64,000 nt of DNA from assembly GCA_020747015.1 (NCBI GenBank), contig JAGTJM010000008.1:310001-374000 (forward strand). The letters are read 5' to 3'. This stretch comes from Pyrenochaeta sp. MPI-SDFR-AT-0127 (Eukaryota; Ascomycota; Dothideomycetes; Pleosporales; Cucurbitariaceae). The first letter of the stretch is position 1; every line of letters begins with the position of its first letter. Below are positions 1 to 10,405 of the stretch, piece after piece. The translations under genes were made by a program, and so were the position numbers. The notes under the pieces are model-generated. The model was given only the letters and a program-made list of their open reading frames with translations, searched no databases and was not told the origin of the DNA.

Positions 1-553
1 TGACCCGCTAAGGCTGTCGTTTATATGGTCATGTGCTCACGGGCACCGATGAGCGGATAGCGGTTTTGGGCACAAAGCCTATCAGATGAGCAGTTACGCT
101 CATCTCCGAAAACTATGCAGAATAGGCTAATTACGACCATTCTACCCAACTTGCATTGGTCGTAGAGTGTCAAATTAACGATGCGTCCGCTGGAAGGCTG
201 AACCACAGCCTTACGACTCGGCCCCAACACTTACTGTCTTCGGTCAGAGGCTTATTGAAGCTCTCATCGAAATAAGCTGCATGCTTGAAGATCGTCTCAA
301 GCGGCGTATGTGGTGTAGGAATCTTTCCTGGTTTGAACCACGATGGCATCCCGCGAGGCAGAACCGGAGGCGCAGTCTGATAGCCTCTGTTTGAGATTTG
401 TGCAACCGTGTGTGAATTTCTAAGTATAAGAGTCTTGGTCTGGCCTTGCGTTATTATCTCAGGCTGGCATGAAGCTTTTGTCATTAATCTCATACTAAGC
501 AATTGATCTGTTGTATTGGTCACCGTTTCCGGAAACACGAAGTACATCAGCAA
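1..553. other. left-edge non-coding stretch
   Basis: I see no supportable gene here. A 130-codon open frame on the minus strand (562 to 170) matches nothing I recognise and runs into the start of the next gene. The stretch probably holds the promoter of the gene at 554. Confidence 0.4.
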
Positions 554-2440
554 ATGATGCATTCAGCCTTATTACTACTAGCTATTAGCCACCTCTCCTG
601 CGCATCGTTATCATTGACGGAGTTCAACGCTCCCCCTTTTTCATCGAGCTACAGGACCCTGAAAGCAGCAAAGAGACATCGCGATATTCTCGCTCGAAGT
701 GATAAAATATTCCTTGGGCAGGAGGTCGAGCTTGTGTACGCCGAACATGACCGTGGTGAAACTGTCATGTCTGCTCAAGTTCGTCTTGAGGCAGATTGGC
801 CAACCCTACTCTTGGAAGACTTTGATCATCATCTGGAAAGGGTCGAATGCATCGGATCGAAGATGACAGTCACTGTACGAAGTGCGGGGTTATACAGCAA
901 AGCTAAAGACGCATGTTCGTCATTAGTTGGTGGACTACTCATATCTTCACACCATACTTGTGGAGACGAAGGCGCACACACAGTATATAGGTATGTGGCC
1001 TCCAGTATCCGTATTCCAGATACTAATTTTATAAGGGTCATGAACCTTACTTTTTTTGACAGCTCACATCAAATTGAATTCGATCTCAAAGAGAGTATTA
1101 TAGAGAAAGAATTCCGCACTGTCACGATCGATTTTGGTCAAACTGACGAACACTACGTGATTCATCGACATAAACGTCTTTTACGTAGAGTTCCTGCGGA
1201 TCGGTCACGAGATCCGACACGAACAGCTGTTGGCCGACCGACTGGTGTATCCGTAATTCCAACGGAATCCGTGGTCAATCAAATTGAGGAAACGAAGAAC
1301 GTAACAAATTTGATGTTCGAACAAGTCAACACGACTTTCTTTTGAGGGAACCTCAAAAAAAATCCTATCCTTCTTGGTTGTGCCAACTGTAGTACGAAAG
1401 GCGAACTGATCACAGCCTCTGCAAGTTTTCGATTAGATTTAGGCGCATGGTTCCAGGGTAAAGACGATGATCCAGTTAAAACCGGCTTTGTCCAATTCGA
1501 GCTCAACGGATTTGAAATGTCGATTGGGCTGAAGGCTGTCCCCGCCGGTGTTCTGAAAAGAGAAAACGAATTACTTGAATTCCTCGCACTCGGCTTTAAG
1601 GTAAGCTTGAGATATCAACCTAGGTTGTGTTCAAGATTACTAAGCGGTACTGTAGATTCCAAAAATTGGATCGTTTGGTGTCACGATTGCTCTAGCTTAT
1701 TTCGTGGATGTCAAAGTACAAGGAGCTGTGGAATTAAGGTTTGGGTTTGATGTGAAAGTAAGCCTCTGTTGTGCGAACTCTGGTGATCTTTGTCGGTGCT
1801 GACAAACCCCAAGGTACCAAATTCACGAGCTCGTCTCGATATCGCCGAGATGCAGGATTCCGCTATCGAAGGATTCGGGGAAACTGAAGTGACGCTGAAG
1901 CCTCTTTCGGCCAACGTATCTAATCTCGAATTTAGCATAGTTGGGGGCCTCAAACCTAAGATCACAGCAGGCTTAGAATTTTTAGGGGTTGGATTTCGTG
2001 GCGGCCCCTATGTCTCTCTACCGCAAGTCAATATGACCGCTACCCAGATGTCGACCGACGACGTGGGTGCAAATTGCACAGCTGGGAGCGATTCAGATGT
2101 CATGTTCAAAGATGCGTTTCAAAATTTGACCCATGTCGACTACAGCCTTGGTATTGCTGCTGGGCTGGGCTTGGAGCTTGGTTTGCTAGATCTTTCGGAA
2201 GATTTATGGAGTAAGTCACTTATAAACGCTACACAGTGTCTTGCATACCAAACTTCCGGGCCGACGAAAGGACTTGCTTTCGCGGTAGATGTCCTTGAGT
2301 CTATGACACATACACCGACTCCAACTGGCACAGGACCTGGGAAGCCTTCGAGTGCCATCCGCCATATCCCTCAATTGTACGGAGAGAACTGGCTTGGATT
2401 CTTTGGTATCGTCCCAGCCGTCATCGCTGTTTTACTATAG
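554..2440 (+). CDS. secreted GPI-anchor-type protein (DUF7029/DUF7223-like), interrupted by an in-frame TGA or an extra intron
   Basis: The start is the tandem ATG at 554/557, because a good signal peptide follows at once (Met-Met-His-Ser then a Leu/Ala-rich core). Clear introns are 1601-1655 (GTAAGC, TACTAAG branch) and 1758-1813 (GTAAGC, CTGAC branch), both phase 0. The frame from 554 hits TGA at 1343-1345 and then continues coherently with a C-x2-C-x3-G motif. An intron 1245-1346 (weak donor GTGTAT, pyrimidine-rich acceptor) would remove the stop, keep frame and give 557 aa; otherwise the gene is broken. The C-terminus has N-glycosylation sequons, a Thr/Pro-rich stretch and a terminal hydrophobic tail, as for GPI attachment. 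From its layout I place it with the large secreted DUF7029/DUF7223 fungal proteins. Function is unknown. Confidence 0.6.
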
Positions 2441-3400
2441 TCTCTTTGGGCCACTATCCTATTTCATTCTTATCTCGAAGTATGATCGCTTTCCCATCTC
2501 GGTTTCAAGTACTGTAGTAGAGGTGTACCCAACCAATGATCAATATTGCTTTACAGAGATGACTATCATCTCCATAACTATCTAAATATCATTCTGAGAA
2601 TAAATAACTCATTATTGATATGCTTGAAAGGCAGTCGCCTGAAGGCCTCGGGCGCATGGCTTCCTTGCAAATAGCAATCATCAGCCACAACTTGACATTT
2701 CTTAACATATGCATGTGCCCATAGTTCATGCCGTTACCTGTGCACCAGTCTTTTTCTCAGACCCGTGGAATTCGACACTCGGGCTCCGGCTAGCACCTTT
2801 AAACACGGCGAATCGAGGGTCTTGCCTCCATCTTGTTTTGAGGGATTTTCATATGGCACAGACCTATGACTACCTCGCATCATTCTCATATTTAATTCAA
2901 CCAGCTTGTCAGCATTCCTATCAAATATCCAACCCAGACGAAAGCAAGAAGATCTTCTTCTTCTTCATATGCCCTCGTAAGGATTTGCATCCGGTAACTA
3001 CCTCATCCGTAGTATGCTTATTACACTTAAAAAATAGTACCGGTGGCCCTCGCTACACATTACCTACTTCTAGGTTAAGATCCCTAGTAGCGGCAGCGCC
3101 AACCTACCTAGCAATTCTTTACCTAGTCCATACAAGCTTTGTAACCCACTCTTCAGCAATGCTGTCTACGACTCGAGAATCAAGTACGTCAGGCTCGGCC
3201 CTACTGTCTACTCTGATTAAGCGTAAATTGGGCGAGCATTTTGTGGGCGCGTGAATACAAGAGCACCTGGCTTAAGAGAGACAGTGCGCCTGATTTCCTT
3301 TCCGGATTCATTTTCGATATTCTCGTTGTAGATATTATTAGCAGTACGCAATAGCATTCACATAATCCCATCACACCTCTCTGTGCCTTTCAGCCAGGCA
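2441..3400. other. intergenic stretch
   Basis: A 181-codon plus-strand frame (2709-3254) has no recognisable domain or codon pattern and I do not call it. The part around 3050-3140 has repeated CCTA/CTAG motifs, which may be repeat debris. Confidence 0.4.
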
Positions 3401-5625
3401 TCAGATATACATTCTGTCCTTCCGCAATGGTACGCAAGTCGATGCGTCGCTGAAAGCAATTCTTCCCACTGCTTCATCAGGCGCCACGTCCTGAATCATG
3501 ACCCATTTGTCTGGTAATGACCGTGCACGGTCTATACCATCCATAGTACTCGCCGGAGTCGGCATGTCGAAGTATATTGAGTCTCTTGTCAATGCCGAGA
3601 TGCTGCCAAAGATATCCGGTACATTCGTATAGATTCGGAGGACGAGATTGCACATGGCGCATATCGTTAGGACAATTGCCGAAGTGAAATAGAGGGTGAA
3701 CCACAGCCTCCTCACAGAATATACTGGAGCGGTGAATTCTGACCACGTGCCAGTCGTGTTCGCCCAGGTACTGTCGCGAGCATCGATGGAGGTACCGTCA
3801 CTGCCAACGTTGATGGTCACATTGAACGTCGCGCGGAGATGCGTGTTTAGTACCAACGCAAGACGATCTGAGAAGACCTGCATTGGAACTTCATCGAACA
3901 AGGTCTGAATGCTCGGGTATTCTCTTCTAAACGCAGTTGGGGGATCCCTTAGCCATTTCTCGAGGATACCCGGATCTGACACATGCAAACTCGCCAACGT
4001 ATAAGGAATGTGCTTTACTATGACATTTGTCCATCCAACATCTAAGGCGGTCAGGTTGCCCATATCGGTCGTTTGAGGGGTGCGTCGCATTTTAGTCACC
4101 GAGCAGCCGAGATCACCATTGGTGCTGGGCCTGGAACAACTTATCTGAGAATCGACGTAATGAGTGGTGAGATTACAAAGAGTGAGGTTCCAAATGTTGT
4201 ATGCAACGATAGTCATCTTCTCACTAGGTTCTGTGAAATTCCAGCCCGAGAGCGAGCCCCAGGATCCAGTATTTGGACGTTTACGATTGTATAGTATATC
4301 AAAATTGATGAGTGGGTAACCAGAAGGATACAATGCTGACCTGTTTCTCAATGTCAGGCTATCGTTGTTCAGACGGATCCATTCTGAAGAGTTTCTCCAC
4401 GGAGTGCACTGTCGTTCTATGAGTGAAAGTTCGAAAATCAACACAGTACCTGATCATACATACCTCGAGAGTCTGATAAAAAGATGATATCATGAAGGTT
4501 GTATTCCCACGTTGCACCCTCGGTAGTCCACGAACAGGCACTCCTATCAACGATGAATAATCTGGTATTGTATCCGACGGCACATCAACCCAGCCAAGTT
4601 CTGTTTCTGCTCCTTTTGAAAAGGAATGCAGGAAAGGGATGCGGACGTTGCGCCAAAGATCCCTGCGAGTTGATTTGACGGCCTCCATGGCCCCTCCAGC
4701 ACGCTGGACCGCGCTCTCGAAGTTCGGACTGGAACCATTCGCATGCAAAAGCCCAACATCTTGTGCTGAAAACACAGCGCCATTCAAGGCGCGAAACTGG
4801 TTCAGCAAGTACGCAGGGGTTGAAGAGCCCTCAAAAGGCCCTGGGGTGAAGACAGAAAGATTTGTGTGTGGAAAGCTGGCTATGGGATATTCGTATGTGG
4901 TTCGATTCTCGCGAAGCTCGAGAGCACGTAACGCGCCTTGACCCCCAATTGGGCTGAGCGACCAGACAACAGTAAGGCCAAGCGATAACCAAGTGAAGAA
5001 GCGGAATGTTAAGCCCCCGCGGAATGCACTAACAAGAGTTTGACTGGACGAAAGGATCTCTAGTATCTTGTGTTGGAGTTAACCGGGAGTAATATAAGAT
5101 GATAATAAAGCACTCACACCAAGCCTTGCGCCTCGTGCTGCAAAATGTAAAGCAACAGCTTTAAGCATGGGGCCAAGCACAGCTGCAAAGAGAATTGGCC
5201 ACAACGTGGATATTACAGCCATGGCCTGCACTAGACTGTTGCCTATGTTCGATTCGGCATGTCCATTGATTCTTAGCACGGAAATTCCGAGGCCTTCCAA
5301 CAGACTGTCAGCAGTAGCCATATCACATCCGCGATGTTATATTTCAACATACCCACAGATGCGACTGGAATCAAGAGTAATACCACATGTGGCAACAGTC
5401 TGATAAGCCACGATGAAGCCGATGTTTGCAGCGTTCGCGGTTCCAGAGGCCAATCGCCGAGGCTTTGAATTGCTTTTGGCAGTGAACCGTCGCTGGCGTT
5501 CGAATCTGTAAGTGACAGGCGATTAGTGACGCTGCCTCGTGGCCTCTTCATAACAAACCTTCGAAGCCGGGCTTGAGTGCGGAGTACCGCGTTGTCTCCC
5601 TTGACGCCACAGAAGTATGCTTCAT
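3401..5625 (-). CDS. large fungal multi-pass membrane protein of unknown function
   Basis: Five exons rebuild a 668-aa protein: 5625-5559, 5505-5353, 5293-5118, 5066-4464 and 4408-3401. Introns are 53, 59, 51 and 55 bases and all phases agree. The first exon starts Met-Lys-His-Thr and joins through a GTTTGT donor and a CTTACAG acceptor. Hydrophobic segments lie near residues 50-70, 95-120 and 150-170, and one lies near the C-terminus. The long central part is rich in Asn-x-Ser/Thr sites and so probably extracellular. It carries the motif CTPW and ends in a cytosolic tail with the pattern SALTRDS ... VGRIAFSD. I know this layout from abundant uncharacterised Pezizomycotina membrane proteins, but no function is assigned. 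The exact acceptor of the last intron (4417 or 4409) was chosen by phase. Confidence 0.8.
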
Positions 5626-7581
5626 GCTAGCAAAGAATGCGCCTTTTCCTGAACGTCAAATCTCTGTGTTGGTAACGGGCGGTATTCACTGTGTGACTTG
5701 GTAACAAGTACTGAGCACGGCTGGAACTATCCTTCGGAACAAGACCAGCAAGGCTAGACAGGCTCCTAAATAATGTGAACAGTGTCGATCACGTTTATCA
5801 ATGTAACATTTCCAGCCGGCCCAAGCCTCGCTGGAGCAAGCTGACCTGTTGATGCAGCCCTCTCACTGTGTAGAGCCAGTGAAGGCCGAAGCTCGCAGCC
5901 ACAAAGCTGGTCCAGACCCGCATCACGGTGATGGCCTGAATTATCGCAGACGGTAGGTAGATATTGGTCGTGTCCTCAAGTGTGAGCTTATTCGCACACA
6001 CACTTGCACACACACTTGCACACACATATGCGGACCCCATCTTGGCGTAAGCCGGGCCCGCATAGATGCATAAATTCAGGACAGGCGAAGAGCGCAATGA
6101 ATAAGAGGAGTCGCATCGACACAATCAACACAGCCTCGTGCTTTGCCTGCCACGGCGTTCGTGATGACCTGCAGATAACGAGAATTGCAGCTGACTCCGT
6201 CTGTAGTCTTTGTGGAGTCGCATTACCGTCTTTCCAGGAGGTTCAACATCAACAAAGTCACGAATTGTACTTGAATGAATGTTACTCATGCAGTGTTTCA
6301 CCTCAGCCAGAAGGCTGCTTATGCGGCGTTGTCGTCATAAAAAAAAAGGCATGCAGCGAATCCTGGAACTCCAGGGGCACCATGCTCTGGGCTTGTATAC
6401 TCGTGTTGATTGTGACTGATGCCGACACTACTGGGCATAAAGATCATACTTGTAGGACAGATTCTGCTTGTCCAAGCGCTATCATGTCAGGCACGGCTCT
6501 TCATCTTCATGACCTGGGTCCCGTCAAGAGCCGCACCCCGCACAGCCTTGATGCAGTTCGGATACTGGGGACCCAGGAGCGCTAGGCTCGATACGATGTG
6601 CTACCTATATTATTTTCTTCTGATATGAACATTTAGGCAGCGAGCTTACTATATCATCTGTAGAGCAACGAATGTCGATAATGAGATCTATTCCAGTGGG
6701 AGTTGTGGCTTTGCTACACCGGCAGTAGCCACGCCAAGCTCTGCTTTGCAAGGCAGAGTCTCGCATCCCAGCGATGAGCCGCGATGCAGTGACGAGAGCA
6801 TCTGCACGACCCAGTATGGGCGAAGTACCCGAATGGTCCTTAACGCCTTCCACTCGCATTGCGAACCAATTCATACCTTGCCCCGCGTTCATCCACTTTA
6901 AGCGTAGACCCTTTCTCTCGCGTGAGAATCAGCCAATCGCATTTCGTCATATGCAAATACGCCACTCGCTCTTCACTTCTATTCTTTTCTGGACAACAGA
7001 TGCGAGGGCATCGCTATTGCTCTTCATTCTACTAGGTACCTTCTTCAGTGCATCCATACTATCCCGTCAGTACATAGAGGATGCTCACATCAAACATCAG
7101 AGCCTGCGATAGCAATGTATTGATTACCATTACAACCACTACACGGAAGCATAACTTTATATGGGCACGCTACGATGCAGGTATGATGTTGTGGTGTCGT
7201 ATCCAACTTCGTTGTAATCAGATTTTGTCTATGTCATATTTCACTTCCAATTTATCTTACGTGTCCTTACCACGGCGGCGAAGATAGTGGTAAAGATAAT
7301 AGTAAGCAAAGATTGTAGGAACCTGGTTGGTCAAAAGCGCATCTCTGAGCTCGTTTCAACTTACCGTGAGGTTCATCAAGTCGCATGTGCCAATCGCGTC
7401 CAGGCTTTGCATAAGAAGCCTTAGACGGGACTATCTTTGGTAATTCAATCGCGTACAATTTCCTATCCTGGGTAAATTTAGCACTCAATGCTTCTAAATC
7501 TAAGCCAAATAGTCCAATATGGGCTGCTTTACTCTGTTTGTTTCCCTATCTTGTAATTTGATCTCTCGAACGGGTCATATC
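5626..7581. other. long intergenic stretch
   Basis: Nearly 2 kb with several short open frames on both strands, none convincing: 6124-5798 minus, 6004-6585 plus, 6892-6605 minus. It includes a short CA-type tandem repeat (5994-6027), an A8 tract near 6340 and the promoter of the M24 gene. Confidence 0.45.
5994..6027. repeat. CACACTTG/CA microsatellite
   Basis: A short imperfect tandem repeat of the unit CACACTTGCA, about three copies, is flanked by CA dinucleotides. It looks like simple-sequence DNA. Confidence 0.8.
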
Positions 7582-8874
7582 ATGGCTACCTTCGACTGGC
7601 ACGCCGAACGAAGCGACCTGTCCAATGTGGGGCTTTTGGATCAAGCCCCCGAAAGCATAGGTATTGATCTGAAAGCAGTTCGTATGTACCGACTCGAGCG
7701 TGTCCGAGGCCAGATGGCGAAATTCAACATCGATGCGATGATAATTGGCGACCCAGTCAGTATTCGATATGCTACCGGTTCCCGCAATATGCAGATTTGT
7801 ACGTCGCGGAATCAAGCGTCGCGTTACCTTGTTCTGACTGCGAATCGCTCAATTCTGTTTGAGTTTGTTGGATGTGCTCACCTTGCAGACGGACTCGACA
7901 CCGTCGACGAGGTTCGTATTGCCAAAACAGCTGCCCATATAGCTGCAGGACCGAAGATAGAGGCACGAGAAAAAGAGTGGGTGTCGGAGATGGGCGACCT
8001 GATTACTGAGTTGTGTGGGGAGAAGGCGACGCTCGGGTTGGAACGCATGAATGCAAATGTTGCCATAGGGTTGAAGGAATATGGTCTTACTATAGTGGAT
8101 GCGCAGAAGCCACTAGAGATAGCCCGGTCCGTCAAATCGCCCGAAGAGATTAAATGTGTCCTAGCATCACTAAGAGCCACTGAGCGTGCTGTGGGAAAAC
8201 TGCGCGACGCTATCCGTCCCGGGCTCACAGAAAATGAACTCTGGGCAGTACTCCACAAATCCATTATAGAACAAAATGGCGATTACTGTGAAACACGTCT
8301 GCTTACTGCGGGGCCTCGCACAAATCCATGGTTCCAAGAGACGGCGAGCTATACAATCCGTGAGAATGAGCTCATTGCGCTTGATACGGACGTTGTTGGC
8401 TGTCACGGATATTACTGCGACTTCTCACGAACCTTTCACTCCGGGCCCGATGCCCCTACTAAAGAGCAACAAGAGCTATACAGGGTAGCATATGAACAAG
8501 TTGCCCACAACATCAGTATCTTAAGGCCAGGAATGACGTTCCGTGAGTACGCTGACGCAGTGTACGATATTCCCAAAAAGTATTGGGCGAACCGCTACTT
8601 TGTCTCCGCCCATGGATGTGGCATGGCCTGCGAGTATCCGTATCTCTATCACCGTGGAGATTTTCCTGAAGTGGGCTACGATGGGGTTATTGAACCGGGA
8701 ATGGTACTCTGTGTTGAAGCCTTTGTAGGTGAGGAGGGAGGGAAGGAGGGCGTGAAACTCGAGCAGCAAGTTCTGATTACTGAGAATGGAGTTGAGATTT
8801 TGTCGCAGTTTCCATTCGAAAGCTCTTTGCTAGGGTTAGATTACCAGCGCCCATCAGACACGAGTACAGCATAA
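7582..8874 (+). CDS. M24-family protein closely resembling the DMSP lyase DddP
   Basis: A single exon of 430 aa from ATG 7582; an in-frame ATG at 7519 would add 21 residues. The M24 (creatinase/pita-bread) fold is indicated by the metal ligands D268, D270, D280, H344, E379 and E394. As I recall the bacterial DddP structure (D295, D297, D307, H371, E406, E421), every spacing is identical: 2, 10, 64, 35 and 15. Motifs such as YRLERVRG, RYATGSRNMQ, ETRLL-x-GPRTNPWFQ and GMVLCVEA-x-VG also match DddP. DddP cleaves dimethylsulfoniopropionate to DMS plus a 3-carbon acid, and fungal copies are known. The proposed catalytic Tyr is present (Y339), but the position of the proposed catalytic Asp is Cys350. 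It could instead be another M24 peptidase-like enzyme. No neighbouring gene supports a DMSP pathway. Confidence 0.75.
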   Translation: MATFDWHAERSDLSNVGLLDQAPESIGIDLKAVRMYRLERVRGQMAKFNIDAMIIGDPVSIRYATGSRNMQICTSRNQASRYLVLTANRSILFEFVGCAHLADGLDTVDEVRIAKTAAHIAAGPKIEAREKEWVSEMGDLITELCGEKATLGLERMNANVAIGLKEYGLTIVDAQKPLEIARSVKSPEEIKCVLASLRATERAVGKLRDAIRPGLTENELWAVLHKSIIEQNGDYCETRLLTAGPRTNPWFQETASYTIRENELIALDTDVVGCHGYYCDFSRTFHSGPDAPTKEQQELYRVAYEQVAHNISILRPGMTFREYADAVYDIPKKYWANRYFVSAHGCGMACEYPYLYHRGDFPEVGYDGVIEPGMVLCVEAFVGEEGGKEGVKLEQQVLITENGVEILSQFPFESSLLGLDYQRPSDTSTA

Positions 8875-9167
8875 TATCGAGATGGGATTGAACTGACTAC
8901 TCGTTTGTAACCGACTTTTCGAATAAAGCGGTACTATATGCTAGTCAACGCACATTGTGATATAGACGTATATCCTTAACAAACGTCCGTGCATGTTGCC
9001 ATGTGTAACTGTACTCGATATCGTTCACCCCTTCACAGTCATGTCGACCACCACTCCCGCCCGCACCCGTAGCTAGAGACGCCACTAAATGCCGGTAACT
9101 TTTTACATCTACCCTATCTGACTGCATGTGCGTGCCGAACCATGGGGAAGCCCAGTGACCGAGTTAA

Positions 9168-9195
9168 AATGGTTACAAGTAGCATTGTAACCATT
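9168..9195. repeat. inverted repeat (11-base arms, 6-base loop)
   Basis: AATGGTTACAA at 9168-9178 is the exact reverse complement of TTGTAACCATT at 9185-9195. It sits at the edge of the AT-rich relic and could be a transposon end or a chance hairpin. Confidence 0.6.
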
Positions 9196-9199
9196 CAGA

Positions 9200-9480
9200 A
9201 CATTTCCAATAGATACATCTTAGTAAAGAATATTTGTGTCTAGTAGTAACTCGTACCCTACTATCTAATTAGTGCTCGTTTATTAGTGTAGATAGAAGTG
9301 CGCTAGCTATCTATGCCAGACAAGCATTCACTATCTACTTAGAGCGCAGCGCTGAGCAAGAAGCTAAGAAGACTAATAGACATATCGCAGCATATCGCAA
9401 CCAACATATATATACTAAGCAGTAGCTAAATATTGCTTTAGCTTGTTAAAGTGCAGTACCAAACGCTCAAAATCTTCCAT
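9200..9480 (+). mobile_element. possible degenerate transposon-derived coding relic
   Basis: This TA-rich stretch carries one uninterrupted plus-strand reading of about 40 codons (about 9300-9425). It encodes a Glu/Ala/Lys/Arg-rich helix-like peptide with the pattern AEQEAKKTNRHIAAYRNQ, and stops follow. The sudden AT bias with many TAG/TAA is what repeat-induced point mutation leaves behind. No transposase domain or target duplication could be shown. Confidence 0.25.
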
Positions 9481-9936
9481 TGCAGGAATTATTTATTAAG
9501 GAGACACTTCGTATTATTTCACCTAATCTAGCGGTATTTACAATTCATAACTGGGAGCTTTGATGATAAGTCAGAGAGTTTCTGGATTTGAAGCCTGCTA
9601 CAGACACACTCGATACTCCACGGGCAGCTCCTTGCCCCTACCTACGAAATTACTCAACGCTTTTAATGCAAGCACAGAAGTTTCAGCCTGAGCTTGCGTT
9701 GCCGTTTTCAGACCCGAGGGCGAAGGGCAACGCAGAGACATGCAAGGCGTAAGAACAGCCTTCATGGTTGATTCCCTCAATAATATGTCCCCAGGTGGAG
9801 GCCTCAGCAAGATAGTGCGAGGAGAATTCGCGTGATAATGTCTGATTTTGCGCGCATGAACCTAGCTGGACCCGGTCTGTATACCCATTAACTTTGTCTT
9901 CGCCACTCGTTTAGAGCTGCCAGCGAAGTCATTAGA

Positions 9937-10266
9937 TTAGGATGGTGAAAACCAAGGATTTGCTTCTGTAGCTCCAAACACTTGTTCTTCAATGACAGCT
10001 TCTTCATTCCGGGTTTTGGATTTCTGGGTGTGTGCTAGATTAGCCATACTGGTGAACGTGGAAGTCTGTCTGTCTGAATAGTCCGCTCCTAGATTTTTCT
10101 TGAGAACCTCCATCACTTGCTCTTGCTTCATCCCATAGACCCTTAAGCTTCTAAGCGCAGCACACCATTGCAATGCTTGAAGGGGCATCCTCTTGGGCCA
10201 AAAGGCCGTGTTTCTCGTCTTCATCGCCTGAATTGACATTTTTTCTGCATCAATTCCCTTTCCCAT
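9937..10266 (-). CDS. hypothetical small ORF downstream of the HET gene
   Basis: 109 codons from a true ATG at 10266, on the same strand and 140 bases beyond the stop of the HET gene. The peptide is hydrophilic with a helix-like middle (LQALQWCAALRSLRVYGMKQ). I recognise no domain. It may be a separate small gene, a spliced exon of something larger, or spurious. Confidence 0.25.
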   Translation of the reverse strand: MGKGIDAEKMSIQAMKTRNTAFWPKRMPLQALQWCAALRSLRVYGMKQEQVMEVLKKNLGADYSDRQTSTFTSMANLAHTQKSKTRNEEAVIEEQVFGATEANPWFSPS

Positions 10267-10405
10267 CTCATATGCCGCGATTCACTATTACTTTGAAAGA
10301 GTTAAAGATTTGAACAGGTTGAAGTCGCATAGAAGGCACAGTGCTGCTATCAAATAAGTAAATTTCTGCTGTCGCACTATATCTGCTCGGGACTGATATG
10401 CTGCT

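Larger units (their letters stand above)
8875..9936. other. AT-rich intergenic stretch
   Basis: It holds the 3' flank of the M24 gene, a hairpin, and an AT-rich transposon-like relic (both listed separately). The 70-codon minus frame at 9810-9598 is not supported. Confidence 0.4.

Noticed and set aside
170..562. 130-codon minus-strand ORF at the left edge
   Set aside because: No recognisable domain, no splice partner, and it overlaps the start of the well-supported plus-strand gene.
2709..3254. 181-codon plus-strand ORF
   Set aside because: Composition and residue order do not look like a protein; no domain or conserved motif; likely chance.
5506..5551. ATG at 5551 as start of the membrane-protein gene
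   Set aside because: It lies inside a good intron (GTTTGT ... CTTACAG); splicing to an upstream exon gives a more natural N-terminus from 5625.
5798..6124. 108-codon minus ORF with hydrophobic stretches
   Set aside because: Overlaps a simple repeat and has no family resemblance.
7267..7488. Minus ORF divergent from the DddP-like gene, containing a GTAAGT donor
   Set aside because: It begins at TTG, not ATG, and no acceptor or second exon of reasonable distance was found.
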